64,000 nucleotides of DNA, from the NCBI GenBank assembly GCA_022497145.1, contig MU385875.1, positions 62,001 to 126,000 on the forward strand. Direction: 5' to 3'. The notes under the pieces were generated by a model. It was not told where the DNA came from. It searched no databases and worked only from the letters and a program-made list of their open reading frames with translations. The stretch is from Rostrohypoxylon terebratum (lineage: Eukaryota > Ascomycota > Sordariomycetes > Xylariales > Hypoxylaceae). The translations under genes and the position numbers were made by a program. This document shows, piece by piece, positions 30,981 to 42,315 of the stretch. Numbering within the stretch: the stretch's first letter is position 1; the number at the start of each line of letters is the position of its first letter.

Positions 30981-31773
30981 ATGGCGAGCCGAATCAGTAA
31001 CCCCCTTGGTGAACTCGTCGGCGGTAACCCGGCTCAACGCCCGTCCCGGGAGACGAAGTTGGTTGGCCGGCACGTTACATTAGTCGGGCTGTCCAGCGCG
31101 CAGCACGCAGATCAGCTCTATCCGCACGTTTCTGGACCGGAGAACGCGCATCTGTGGGATTACCTGCCCGACGATCCGTACAATGACATCGCTGTGTTTC
31201 GGGCTAGTCTCGAAGCCAAGGAAGCCAGTCGAGATCCCGTCTTTTATGCCATCTTATTGAATGGGCAGGACAAAGCTGAAGCTGTCGGTATAGCTGGTTA
31301 CTTGCGAATTGAGCCTGGCCACCGCTGCATCGAAGTCGGCCATTTATTATTCTTGCCGAAGTTACAGCGTACGCCAGCTGCCACAGAAGCCATGGTACGT
31401 AACATGATTACCCAAAGACTTCCCAAAAAAGGCTTCCCAAAAAAAAGTCTTCCGGGTTGATCGTCGCTAACCTTGAGCGTAGTATTTGATGGCACGACAC
31501 GCGTTTGAAGATCTAGGTTACAGGAGGTATGAGTGGAAATGCCATTCGCTCAATGCACCGAGCCGGAGAGCGGCATTGCGTCTTGGATTCACGTTTGAGG
31601 GTCTCTTTAGAAAGCACGTCATAATTAAAGGGCGCACCAGAGATACCACTTGGTTCTCGATGATTGATGACGATTGGCCCGTTGTGAAGCAGGCTCTGGA
31701 GGCTTGGTTAGACCCTTCAAACTTTGATAGTGAGGGTAAGCAGAAGAAGAAGCTGGAAGAGTTTAGAAAATAA
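30981..31773 (+). CDS. GNAT-family N-acetyltransferase (RimJ/RimL type)
   Basis: Exons 30981-31394 and 31483-31773 give 234 residues. The N-terminal part contains RHVTLVGLSSAQHADQLY and a DPVFYAILL strand. The core GNAT strand is GIAGYLRIEPGHRCIEVGHL, and the acetyl-CoA site region is around LQRTPAATEAMYLMARHAFEDLGYRRYEWKCHSLN-like (split by the intron). The family signature SRRAALRLGFTFEGLFRKHV follows. This is the Acetyltransf_3 pattern of RimJ/RimL-like enzymes that acetylate amino groups with acetyl-CoA. The substrate is unknown. The ATG at 30981 opens the frame shortly after the previous stop. The 88-nt intron ends in CGTAG, with a CGCTAAC branch site. Confidence 0.87.
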
Positions 31774-32175
31774 TGTATTTTTTGGATAAAAAGAAAAAGA
31801 ATCAGAATCAGAATAAGATGGAGATGTAGGTGATATGTAAATGAATTGAGCTGAGAGAGACAGAAGGTGAAGGTACGAAGTAATAAGTGCAGGTGAATTG
31901 TAAGTGTACTACTAGAGTTAGTGGCATGGAGATCATTTGCTGTGGCGCAAGAAATCAGCTGATCGCAGCTGGCATAAAACCATCAATCTTCAGAGCTCGT
32001 TGGCGCTCACTAAAGTTAAAAAAAAAAACAAATTTATTCATAACATTTTTTTCCAAATGCGCACCATATAGGAACCTATAAAAGCCCAAAGCCGGATTCG
32101 GGGATATTTGATGGCGATCATACACTAGCTATCTATCTCACCGGCGGCGCATCAATAAGGGCCTGAAAAGAAAAA

Positions 32176-33344
32176 ATGTTGCGCTCTATTATGCTTAAAA
32201 GAGTCTCGCTGCCGGCACGTCGTAGTCCGGTCGGGGCCGGGTTGCCGAAGCGAAGATTCACATCGCGCATGTCGCAAATGGGGTTACCTAAGGTCCCGCT
32301 TCTCAGGCCGACGCTATGGGCTATCGCGACCACGACCGGCATATATATCGGGTGCGCTACGTACAATGTGTACCGGGAGGCTCAGATCGTCAAACGGAGA
32401 GGGGACTGGCAGGAAGATGTGATTAATACGTATGCCGACCTGGAATATGTCAGGAAGCGCGGGAGTCACACTCATCGGAGGCCGTCTCATCCGCACTCGG
32501 CGGCGCAGAGATGGCTTCCGACGAGACAACTCTCGGCTATCTTTCAGGGGCATACGGACGCCGAGATACTAACCCTATGCATCTCGGCTCTCAATGTCGG
32601 TCTCGTAGGAGCAAGCTTGCTTGCGCCCGACTCCATAGCGCCGTTCTTCCATCATATACCAGCCTATAGTCCTAACTACACGCTCCTAACATCTATATTT
32701 AGTCACAGCAGCCTCTTTGCCGTCACACTTAATACGCTTGTGCTGCTCCAGCTCGCGCCCGAAGTCGCGCGGTCCCACCTTTTCGGAGGAAATGGCAGCC
32801 ACTTCGCAGCGTTTTACCTTTCGGCTGGCATCTTCTCGTCGTTGGGACAGCATGTCGCGACTACGCTGCCGACGCGGAATTACTCCGCAATGCGTTTCGT
32901 AGCTGCTCAAGGTACCGGCGGTGTGATCGCGGCTCGTAAGTTAAACTCGCAGTAACTTTCTATTAATTTTTATAAGTCCATGTTGGTAGTTGAATTTGAA
33001 TTTTTCTCGTCTGGCTATGAAATTTACGATTGCCCCTGTAGCCTCAGCCATCACTAACGCTCGGTATAGTGATTGGAGCATCGGCTATAATGTGTCCGGA
33101 TGCGAGGGTGAGCATCCCACCTATACCGATATCCTTCGCCATCCGGGACGTGATGACTGCGATGGTGATGTTTGACACGTTCGGGCTTTTCATCGGCTTC
33201 CCAGGAACTTCGATGGCGCACGCAACACGTTTGAGCGGTCTAGCGATTGGGTGGGCTTATACGAACTTTGATGGGCATAAGAAAATCTGGCACCCTACCT
33301 GCGAATCTGTCTTTTTATGGTTGAAGCGCTTGAAAATTATATGA
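32176..33344 (+). CDS. Rhomboid-like membrane protein with catalytic His replaced by Arg
   Basis: Exons 32176-32935 and 33070-33344 give 344 residues. The Arg-rich, acid-poor N-terminus (residues 1-45) resembles a mitochondrial presequence, and a first hydrophobic segment begins near residue 47. The rhomboid core follows: TLLTSIFSHSSLFAVTLNTL (the H-S-S/N region), GSHFAAFYLSAGIFSSL, and GASAIM with the serine nucleophile at Ser258. TM6 reads AHATRLSGLAIGWAY. Bacterial and mitochondrial rhomboids have His where Arg307 stands (HxxG before LAxG). Without that histidine the Ser-His dyad is broken, so the protein may be a pseudoprotease. The exon join is phase 1 and gives AALIGASAIM. The loop between GASA and TM6 is short. 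Mitochondrial location is inferred. Confidence 0.78.
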
Positions 33345-34093
33345 AAAGGGGGGGTGGGAATAATGTGTTGGGGAGGTTCAAGAGGTAAATAGCGAATGAA
33401 CTACGATTATATGGGACAACGAACACTCAACAAGCATTTATAGAGGAATTAGTATGATTTCTGGAATCTGGAATCTGGGATCTGGGATCTGGATACCCTC
33501 CTTAGAACTGTATGATAAATGGCCAATGATATGAAAGAACTAATTACATATTACATAGTGTTGAACATCTACATGAATGATTCCGTGCTATGAATGTGAT
33601 AGACGGGCACCATGTTAGGTACTATATTCACCATAACAAAGATCAAATTAGGGGATGAGCATTACTAAAGACTAAAGTGAATTGAATACTTGGTATTTGA
33701 TAAGGCAGTCGTTCAATTGGTGGCAGCTGCCCGCACTGAGGTCATTATTTTCATTATTTTGTAGTGGGGCATATCGGAACGGATCATCCAGCTACCGTCA
33801 GGATTTGACCAGTCGGATAGAGGCATTTCTTGATTAGCGAAGCGGCAAAAAAAAAAGTAGGTCCAAGGTTTAACGAGAAACCCGCCAAATCCACCAACCC
33901 GTCTGCCCGTCCTCCGCTCTCAAATCCCGTCTAGTCCGCGTAGATGCACCCGATCGATTGATACCATCATCGACCTTCGACGAAGCCTACCTTCGCATCT
34001 CCCTCCTCTGAACAACCTCTCCACTCAACCTACAACTTTCTTACTACATCAGCACCAGACAATCGTGGATTTCATCAATTGACCATCGAGACG
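33345..34093. other. Intergenic; contains a short tandem repeat
   Basis: I see no gene. A degenerate repeat of about 8 bases (ATCTGGGA-like) lies at 33459-33493. The last 150 bases are the CT-rich leader of the PSST gene. Confidence 0.5.
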
Positions 34094-35007
34094 ATGCTGT
34101 CTTCCTCGAGAAGAGCAGCCACCTTGGCTTTGAGAGGTTTGTTCTCTTCCCCGATACCTTCAATGTTCACCCCTGTATACATGTGTATATGTGTATATTC
34201 GCCTACCTATGGGGATCATATATATTGACATATGTATTTATGATAAATATCCATACTAACTTCCATCTTCAGCCAAGCCGACAACCCGTACCCTCGTCCC
34301 CTTCCAGTCCGTCGCCGCCATCTCGACCACCCCTAAGAAGGATGCTACGTCGGTGACGCCTCACACATCTACCGGCCTCGCCACACGTCCGCGCAGAGAA
34401 GTACCGCTTCTCAGCGAAGAACCCAAGAAGGGTGTCATGCAATATGCCTTGTACGTCACATCTGCCTCTCCATCTACACATACCCCATAATATCCAGAAA
34501 TATCTTAGATACATGTATGTATAAGATACGAGAGCTCAGCTAACACACCACCGCAGGACGACACTCGACCAGATCGCCAACTGGGCGCGACAGTCCTCGT
34601 TATGGCCCATGACCTTCGGGCTCGCCTGCTGCGCCGTCGAGATGATGCACCTGTCGACACCGCGATACGACCAAGATCGTCTCGGAATCATTTTCCGTGC
34701 CTCCCCGCGACAGTCGGACGTGATGATCGTGGCGGGCACGCTGACGAACAAGATGGCGCCGGCGCTGCGCCAGGTGTACGACCAGATGCCGGACCCGCGG
34801 TGGGTCGTCAGCATGGGCAGCTGCGCCAACGGCGGCGGCTACTACCACTACAGCTACAGCGTCGTCCGCGGCTGCGACCGCATCGTCCCCGTCGACGTCT
34901 ACGTTCCTGGTTGCCCGCCCACCAGTGAAGCTCTCATGTACGGTATCTTCCAGCTCCAACGCAAGATGAGGAACACGCGCATCACTCGTATGTGGTACAG
35001 GAGGTAG
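34094..35007 (+). CDS. NDUFS7: NADH:ubiquinone oxidoreductase 20-kDa subunit (PSST/NDUFS7)
   Basis: Exons 34094-34136, 34273-34450 and 34557-35007 give 223 residues. The protein carries the N2 4Fe-4S cluster of mitochondrial complex I at the peripheral-arm to quinone-site junction. The N-terminus is a short presequence (SSSRRAATLALRAKPTTRT). N2 ligands are visible: tandem Cys98-Cys99 in FGLACCAVEMMH, Cys163 in SMGSCANGGG, and Cys193 in YVPGCPP. The spacings 99-163 and 163-193 are the family ones. Other hallmarks are WARQSSLWPMTFGLA and the C-terminal MYGIFQLQRKM. The start codon is in exon 1; overlapping minus-strand frames are shadows. The fit to the family is complete. Confidence 0.97.
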
Positions 35008-35611
35008 AATGATGTGGATTCGGATACGGGTGCGGGAAAGGAGAGGAAAAGGCATGGGTCCGAGATTGGGGATAGAGAAGGGAACGGGTCCGGTATCCAC
35101 GGGCGATACGGCGGGGGATCACCCGTTCTCTCTTTTGTCGGGCATAATGATGTACATAAGATACCGGGGCTGCATTTTAAACATACGATTCACAACCAAA
35201 CATTTTGGAACTATGTCCAGCCGAACTCAGCCAATTTCATATTGGCACTTGTTTGGCTTCATTCATGGTTATCAAACGCTATTTCGAGACTCAAAATCAC
35301 GGAATTAGTATCAAGGTGAGGGATGAAATCTTACCCATGATTTTTCGACAATCAATGATCGACATCCCAAACAACATAAATGGTGAGATATCAAGAAATT
35401 CACCAAAAGTCCAATTGCCGGGGTATATCCGGTCCGTTCCTTGCTTCAGCTAGGTACTAGATACTAGACCTGGAATCTATAACTTGATTTCACTTTACTT
35501 CGTCATATTCTTGATATCTGATGATCTTCTAAATAAATGTCATCTCCTCTTTCATAGTTTCTCATTCACTATGAGCTTCTGAATTAAACCGCACCAGGAA
35601 GTTCGAACAAT

Positions 35612-36480
35612 ATGAGCAGCGACACCCCCTTACTAAGTGAGTTGGTCCCTATCCGAGATGGCGATGATGTAAGAGGCTTTGCTTCTCAGGCTTCTCAGGC
35701 TTCTCTTGCAAGCCACAAAACCGGATATCCGTAAATTCTTGGAACAATCAAAGATTGAGAAGAATATGAGGCTCGGATTTACATTGTGAAAAACTATTAT
35801 CATATACCAACGAGTTCAACAGGTCAAGATGCTGGTGACCCTCGTGATGAGGACGAGCGACATGGATTCGTGGAGCGCTGGAAATCCGGCTACCGCCGCG
35901 CGCAGACAGCGACATCCCGATTTACCAACTCCCGCACGAAACACTGGATCCTCCTCGTCCTCATCATCCTCGACGTCGCGGGCATCTTGAGCGATATCTT
36001 CATCGCGCTTATCACGTGCGAGATAGGCATCGAGGACGACGAGTGGGTGGCCCCGACGAGGAACGCCCTGGGCACTTTCTCGTTGGTCATGAGCTGCGTC
36101 TTCCTCGCAGAATTGGGCCTTTCCGCGTTTTCTGATGGCTGGAGGTGAGTTTTACTGCCCTATCTGGTTCGATACGGCTGCTAGATGCTTGCTTACGTCC
36201 TTGCTTACTTACCCTGGGTCGATATAACAGGTACTTCCGAAGCTGGTTTCACAAGTTTGACGCTTTCGTTGTGATAGCCGGGTTCGCCGTCGATCTGATC
36301 GAAAATAATACGGCAGAGGAGATCGCCTCCCTAATTGTTATCTTGCGACTATGGCGTTTCGTCAAGATCGTCGACGAGTTCTCTGTCGAAGCCTCTGAGG
36401 AGATGGAGGAGATGCGCAAGCGTATCGAGAACTTGGAGTCGCGGAATGCCGTTCTAGAAGCTCAGATTGCGCAGAGATAG
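35612..36480 (+). CDS. HV1: Voltage-gated proton channel (Hv1 type)
   Basis: Exons 35612-35636, 35823-36144 and 36231-36480 give 198 residues. It is a bare voltage-sensor domain with no pore domain. S1 contains WILLVLIILDV with Asp59, the expected proton-selectivity residue. S3 is HKFDAFVVIAGFAVDL. S4 reads ILRLWRFVKIVDE, with charges at Arg155, Arg158 and Lys161 three residues apart; the third is Lys where animal channels have Arg. A C-terminal coiled coil (about 165-198, EEMEEMRKRIENLESRNAVL) should mediate dimerisation. The first exon is tiny (25 nt, MSSDTPLL plus one base), and its 186-nt intron is supported by GTGAGT and CAACAG. Expected role is outward proton flux and pH control. Confidence 0.88.
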
Positions 36481-37452
36481 GACATTGTTCAGAAATTTGT
36501 ATGACGCTTCCAATCGCGATGTTTCTAGGGTGCGACTCGGCAGTCGGTGGCGCCCGCTAAGGTTATGGCTCAAGGTTAGAAACCTTGTCGTGTTTGAAGG
36601 TGAGTAATAATGTGGCATATTGAGTTCTATTGAATTCTGTCATCCCATCTCCTTCGAACTCTACTAACATGGTATTTACGTATAGTTGCAAAGAATAGCT
36701 GGAGGTTTGAGGTTTGGGTTTGATGATGTCTTCAAGAAGATGCCCCTTTTCATCAATAGTCGAATCGACGATCTTACTCGTCGCCCTCTCTATAACAACT
36801 TAAGAAACATGAATCGTTCACGAACCCAAGTCAATCGCAGATGAAAGCGATGAAGCTCGACATTCGATATCTTTTGGTTTTAAATCTCATCATCAAGAAT
36901 ACAAAATTCTCCCACCAACCACATGATGACTTCTACATGAAACCATCTACTTGAATCACCCCGTCAATGATGAGAGGCAAAATCGTATTTCGTTCAATTC
37001 AACTCTACTCTGCCCGTCTGAACTTTGATGCCACCATATGGTTATGCTTACATTTTACCTATCGCCGTCACATAATGTTGTCACGGCAACTTTAAAGCTT
37101 TTATTCTAGTTATTGGTGAAGAGGCGACTAAACATTCACAGGATTAATGGCATCCATAAAGAGCCTTCAAGCCACCACCAGACTATCATGCATTGGCAAA
37201 CTATCACCTCGTCTACACGTCAACCCTAGGTGTCATCGCCTCCTTCCTAAGTTATTTGAAGCTAAGAATGGCCGCTTCTCATTCTGCCATGGTTTAGTTT
37301 TTCTTCTTTCCCATTAAACATCCATTTATTCATCTGATCTTAGTAGAGCACGCGCTCATCCAATTGTGCCAGACCAGCATAAATACTGGATAGGTACTCA
37401 CCTACTCTCTCATTTCCGCAATCAACATTTTACGAAGCATATCATAGCCATC
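36481..37452. other. Intergenic between proton channel and GPI protein genes
   Basis: I see no gene in these 0.97 kb. It is AT-rich and contains the 3' end of the channel transcript and the promoter of the next gene. Confidence 0.55.
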
Positions 37453-38326
37453 ATGAGATTCACCATCCTTCAAGGAGCCGCCCTCTTGGCGGCTAACGCC
37501 TCGGTAAGAGCTGACACCGACACTGACGCATCCGCGACTGCGACTGCGACCTCAAGCTCTATCACAAACACAACCGCCCCAGCTTCGTCCGCTTCTGGCG
37601 TTTTTACCACTGTCTTCGCGGAATCGGTTTCTTCATCATCATCTTCTTCTACTGCTACTGAGACTGAGCAATTCACCACCGTTGCGGCGGCAGCGTCGAC
37701 CACAACCTGCGCCGCCCAACTCATCCTCGATACCTGTCTCAACACGACCGAGAGCTACGTGAACCTCTGTGCCGCAACAGACTACCAGTGTCTCTGCGAC
37801 AAATATATTGCGATCGCGATGTACGCTAACCTCTCCTTCCCCTATCCCCTAACCTAATACCTCTCCCTCCCACCTCCTAAACATACGTATAACTAACTAA
37901 CCTCGCCACCCCTCTAGCTGCTTCGACAACTGCCCCGAAGACATCCGCGCGCCCAGCTACAAAGTGCAGCGCGACAGCTATTGGTAAGTCCAACCCCCAT
38001 CACTCCCCAGCTTCAGACCTCTGCCCCCCACCTACTGCGCCATGAGTCTAACAAACGGCAACTCCAGCCAAACGGCCCGTCTCTTCGCGACCACCTCGAG
38101 CAACATGACGTTGGTCCGCACGCCCTGGGCGACCCCGACCTCTGCCGCTACCACCTCCGCCGACACCACGTCTACCAGCGTCGTTGTCGAGTCCGTGGAC
38201 GTGTCCGCCACCGCCGCTGCTGCTAACGCCGCCGCGACCGAGAGCGGAAACGATGCGCAGGAGCGCATTGCGCGCGTGGGAGGAATTCTCGCCGGCGTCG
38301 CCGGCTTCTTCGCCATTTTCCTATGA
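37453..38326 (+). CDS. GPI-anchored eight-cysteine cell-surface protein
   Basis: Exons 37453-37820, 37918-37983 and 38068-38326 give 230 residues. The start is the ATG at 37453 (TCATGAGATTC), giving a signal peptide that ends near ANASVRA. A Ser/Thr/Ala-rich stretch (about 20-85) is probably O-glycosylated. A compact cysteine domain follows, with eight cysteines in the order C, C, C, CxC, C, C, C, including YQCLCDKY and ICFDNCPED. This resembles fungal GPI-anchored eight-cysteine proteins and, more loosely, CFEM proteins, but I see no clear CFEM. The C-terminus is a Thr/Ala-rich spacer and a hydrophobic tail (GGILAGVAGFFAIFL) typical of a GPI signal. The role is unknown; it is probably in the cell wall or plasma membrane. 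Confidence 0.82.
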
Positions 38327-38533
38327 GGTTCTAGCCTTTCGCTTAATGTGAAGTGAGGAGGAGAGCAGGAAAGGAATCGGGAAGTTTCCAGGCTACTAGT
38401 TATTTCTTTGCGTGCGAGGATCTGGATAGAAAGCCAAGACGCCTAATCAATATTACACCGTTGTGTCCAGTTGAACGTCTGCAGTATTGTGTTGATTGCT
38501 TATGTTTTGTCTAATGATCCCTTTCATCCCATT

Positions 38534-39646
38534 TTACCACTTCCCTCCCAACCCCTTTTCAATCTCCTCGAAAACCCCCACCCCCTTCCTCCCGAGCGCC
38601 GTCCCCACGCCCACAAACGCCGCCCCGACACTCCTCATCCTCCTATACCCGTCCGCGTCGCCGACGCCTCCCACCCCGATAATCTGCACATGCCTCGTCT
38701 CCGGCAACGCATCCAGCATCTGCCTCAACGTCCTCACATTCCCCAGCGCCAGCGGGTGCAGCGGAGCCCCAGCCATGCCCCCGATCCCCGTCCCAGCCAA
38801 CCTCGGCTTCACGCCCTCGCCCCCCTGCGAATCGAGCACGAGACACGACCCCAGCGTATTAACCGCCGTGACGAACCCGACCGAGCACCGTCCCCCCCTC
38901 TTCTCCGCCGCGGCCAGCAGCCCCGAAACAAACATGTCGAACTGTCCCGCGTGCGTATACGGCGGCGTCTTAACACCCCACGGCACCCCCACGGCCCCCA
39001 CCCCCTCCACCTCCCTCTCCCCCAACTCCTCGACCGCCCTCCCCACAGCATCGAGATACAACCCGAGCGCCCCGCTCGCGTACGCCGGCGGCGGCGCACC
39101 CTCGATATTCGGACAGCTGAGGTTAACCTCCATAGCCAGCCACGCGGCTGTTCCGATCCGCTCCTGCGCCTTCGCGATCCGCGCGTAGCAGTTCGCCACA
39201 TGTGACGGGGGTCCCGTGACCGAGACAATGAACCCCTTCTTCCCCATCCCCCTCCCCCCCTCCCCCTCACCCCCTACCCTACCACTTCTCTCTCGTACGA
39301 TCGTCTCGATAAACTCGAGATACCGATCCAACGGCACAGGACTATACCCCAGATTATTCAAACTCGCCGTCGCCGTCGCCGCCGCCATCGCCGCGTCGCT
39401 CTCCCCAGACGTCGTCGTCGACACCAGCCCCGCGGGCACGTTAGTCCCGGGGTCGAAGAACGAGTACTGGTGTTTCGCCGGGTCGTGCGGGAACCCCATC
39501 AGCAGCGACGTCCGCGTCGTCACGGCCCCGGTATACGGACACTCGTACAGGGCCGTCAGGTCCTCCAGCGTAGTCGCCCACGGGTTGGCCGAGTTGAGCA
39601 GGGGTGGGTTGATGTCGAGACGTCGTGGCGGTGGTGGTGATGCCAT
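38534..39646 (-). CDS. Class 1 dihydroorotate dehydrogenase-like flavoprotein
   Basis: A single exon of 370 codons on the minus strand. The TIM-barrel flavoprotein is recognised by PPLLNSANPWATTLEDL at the N-terminus, YECPYTGAVTTRTS, EVNLSCPNIEG with Cys178, a VNTLGS strand, and the C-terminal phosphate-binding region IIGVGGVGDADGYRRM followed by GAAFVGVGTAL. There is no mitochondrial presequence or membrane anchor, so it resembles the soluble fumarate- or NAD-linked class 1 enzymes, not the respiratory-chain class 2 enzyme used for pyrimidine synthesis in most filamentous ascomycetes. It may be an accessory or repurposed enzyme. A Gly/Glu-rich insertion lies near residues 121-137. Plus-strand frames across 38471-39689 are shadows of this GC-rich gene. 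Confidence 0.85.
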   Translation of the reverse strand: MASPPPPRRLDINPPLLNSANPWATTLEDLTALYECPYTGAVTTRTSLLMGFPHDPAKHQYSFFDPGTNVPAGLVSTTTSGESDAAMAAATATASLNNLGYSPVPLDRYLEFIETIVRERSGRVGGEGEGGRGMGKKGFIVSVTGPPSHVANCYARIAKAQERIGTAAWLAMEVNLSCPNIEGAPPPAYASGALGLYLDAVGRAVEELGEREVEGVGAVGVPWGVKTPPYTHAGQFDMFVSGLLAAAEKRGGRCSVGFVTAVNTLGSCLVLDSQGGEGVKPRLAGTGIGGMAGAPLHPLALGNVRTLRQMLDALPETRHVQIIGVGGVGDADGYRRMRSVGAAFVGVGTALGRKGVGVFEEIEKGLGGKW

Positions 39647-40259
39647 GGCCCATAGTCCCTTTTTTACATGCGCGGTTGATGTCGCCTGAGAGATCTTATA
39701 TGCTAAGGTATATATATATATATATATATGTACGGGTTATAATAAGACTTATCTAGCCGAGATACAAAAATCACTTATAATCAACATGAGAAGCGTATAG
39801 ATTTCGAGACTCGTGATGGTACGAGTACTAGGCACCTGGCAGGTATACCTATAATAGCGGGGTCCGATCAGCTATAGATAAGGAAGATAAGCCTATTACT
39901 CAACCCTCTCAACCCCTATCCTCCCCTTTACACACACCAGATGAAACTAGCGTTGAGTGAGTATATAGTAAATGGTAATAATAGATCAATGTCATCGTAC
40001 AAGAAATTTATAATCTGCTAGTAGATTTATTCTTTATAAGTTATATTCTTCAAAGCGTCGAGTAAAGCCACACGAACTCCTACCTTGCTAATGAGTTACA
40101 GCTATCGTTACTTCGCCAAATCCCCCGAATCCCGAGAGGCAAACGGCAAATTGGATGGTATTGGAGAATATAGGATTGGTTCCGTAAAAGCAGCGCTAAC
40201 GAGAATTCCATTCCTCTTGGACTCGGTTACAGATTGGTGAAAAAGCGGGCTTTCACGTC
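39647..40259. other. Intergenic upstream of the dihydroorotate dehydrogenase-like gene
   Basis: I see no gene. The sequence is AT-rich and carries the promoter of the minus-strand dehydrogenase-like gene and the 3' flank of the RING gene. Confidence 0.5.
39709..39729. repeat. TA dinucleotide repeat
   Basis: About ten TA units lie about 60 bases upstream of the dihydroorotate dehydrogenase-like start. Confidence 0.9.
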
Positions 40260-42315
40260 TTAACCACCACGACGGCCACCAGTACTCATGAGCGTGATTT
40301 TCTGCTTTTGCTTTTTCTTCTTCTTCCCACCATTAGCCCCCGGCCCACTACTAGACCCAGCGCCGCTTCCGTCGATATCGAAGGCTTCCATCTGCATTGC
40401 CAAATCAGCGGCGCCTAGGAAATCGTCATCTTTAAGCCACCCGTCGTTAACCTGACGGTCTGAAACGGGCGCTAACTCGGGCGAGGCAGCAATAGCTCGC
40501 GTCCCCCAAACTGTCTTTGAAGTTGAGGGACTTGTCGACATATTTGCAAGCTGGCTAAATCCCGGTCGAGGGTTTGGCGGGGTCGTGCCCTCGATAGCGC
40601 CGAGTGGCTGGAAGTCCTCTGAATTCATAGTGGGTGTAGGTTCAAACTTGTCTCCGTTAGCTTGGTCGAAATGTCTTCGGGCACTGCGGCCGATAGCCGA
40701 GGCTTCTAAGCGTTCCGCCTGCAATCTCTCGCGTTCTTCCTGTGCTGCTTTGTCCCGGTGTGCCTTTCGCCGGCGTTCTAAATCACTAGAAAATGTGTCT
40801 ATGATATCTGATGGGACTATGTCCGTCCAATCGCATTCTAAGAAGCTCACGACGCAGCCGTGGGGAAGGTGTCCTAAGTACTTGGCCCGTTTCCTGAACG
40901 CATCATCCACTACATGGCCAGTAGAAATATGCTCGACGCGTGGGAGTAACGTGGACGGAAAATTGGAGAAATCGCCAAATTTCGTCTTCAAGATACGGAT
41001 ATCGAGCGGCGATAGATACAGATGCGGAGGCGCTGAGTAGAAATGGAATTGCTGTTTGGCCGGCTGCTTTGCCTTGATAGCGCCGCTTGGCGGGGCCGAA
41101 ACCTCTTCGTTCGGAAGGTCTCGGATCTTGTCCTTTGCGGTGTTGATAGCATTGATAGCTCGCTGTGTCCAATCCCCTTCTTCTACACCAAAAAAGTTCT
41201 CGTCGATCTGTGCCTGTCGCCGCAAACCTTCTATTTCTTCGTTGAATTGTTCTACCACATACTCGTTAGTCCCTTTCATGATCCTAGCATAATCCAGGAC
41301 GTTGGCCGCAAAGTGCCATGGCACGTCCTCGCCCAAGTTGACGATATCAGGTCCCCCTTCATTTGGTAGAGCTAAGGTAGAGCCTGCGTCTCGAACCATC
41401 AACCTTAATACGACGTCTTCTCCCGGTCTTGGCAGTGCGGACTCCTGGCCAGCATAAAAACGAACGGGTTTGACCTCGGAGAGTCGGAAGGAGTCTTCGC
41501 ATATGGGACACTTCTTCCATCGCGCTTCTTTTCGTGGGCTTGGCTCGTCGTCGCTCGTCGAGTTCATGAATCTTAGTAGGCAGGGTAAGCAGAATATGTG
41601 GCCACATCGCGCCATACGAGGTGCTACGGGATCTTCGAGGCATATTGGACAAGAGGTTGACTGTGATACGTTCGAAGCTATAATTTGGAGTACATCGGAC
41701 CACTCCAAATATTTATCGGCATCGGCGGCTTGTGACGAGTAATCTCCCGTGGGCGAAACTACGAAGCGATAGTTGGCATGAACAAACCTGAGCTTTATTA
41801 GCATAAGCTGACAATGACTCGACATGGGGAATGAATGTACCGTGCTTTATCGACAGAATGGTAGCCGGAGCCAGGTCCCCAAGTAGGATGTCTTCGACTT
41901 GATCTAGGGTGATTGTGGTAGTCATGGTGATGGCGCATTGGGGTAGAAAAATCTAGAAGATGAGTAATTGATGTTTGCCCTCGACGGCTTGAGGCGTTTC
42001 GCAGAGCGCTCTGTTTTAATAGTTCAGCAATATTTCGTTTGGCTATTTTGAGTGTCAGCTTACGAGCTCGGCCATTGCGTCATCCTCATCCGGTGGTGCG
42101 AGATCTCTTAATGGTCTTCTTTGATTCCGGTGCTGCTTCCTCGACCCTTGTCCCTTTCTTGGAGCTGAATTTGAAAGTGATGGGCTCGGCAGGCCGGAAC
42201 GGCGAGAACCAGATTCGAAGCTAAGTGTAGGAACCGAGATGGGTTGGGAATTCGTGGAATGAGGCGCTGGAGATGATAGGGATTTCCCTCCCAGATTTGT
42301 CGAGCCAGAGCTCAT
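40260..42315 (-). CDS. MAG2: RING-finger E3 ubiquitin ligase, RNF10/MAG2 type
   Basis: Exons 42315-42064, 42010-41841 and 41787-40260 (minus strand) give 649 residues. The middle exon is read in the frame giving RRGQTSITHLLDFSTP and WGPGSGYHSVDKARF, which joins smoothly to VHANYRFVVSPTGDY; the longer open frame there (41713-41925) is a different frame and is a shadow. The C3HC4 RING follows at about residues 187-243 (CPICLEDP, RCGHIFCLPCL, KKCPIC). A long helical middle and a Lys-rich tail (KKKKKQKQK) complete the protein. In yeast and mammals MAG2/RNF10 ubiquitinates 40S ribosomal proteins in quality control of stalled initiation. Both introns are 53 nt. The start is the first ATG in frame at 42315. 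Confidence 0.9.

Noticed and set aside
38471..39689. Plus-strand Pro/Arg-rich frames up to 244 codons
   Set aside because: Shadows of the GC-rich dihydroorotate dehydrogenase-like gene, which has clear motifs on the minus strand.
41713..41925. Minus-strand 70-codon frame with an ATG at the 5' side of the RING gene
   Set aside because: Overlaps exon 2 of the RING gene in another frame; the other frame gives the conserved WGPGSGYHSVDKARF.
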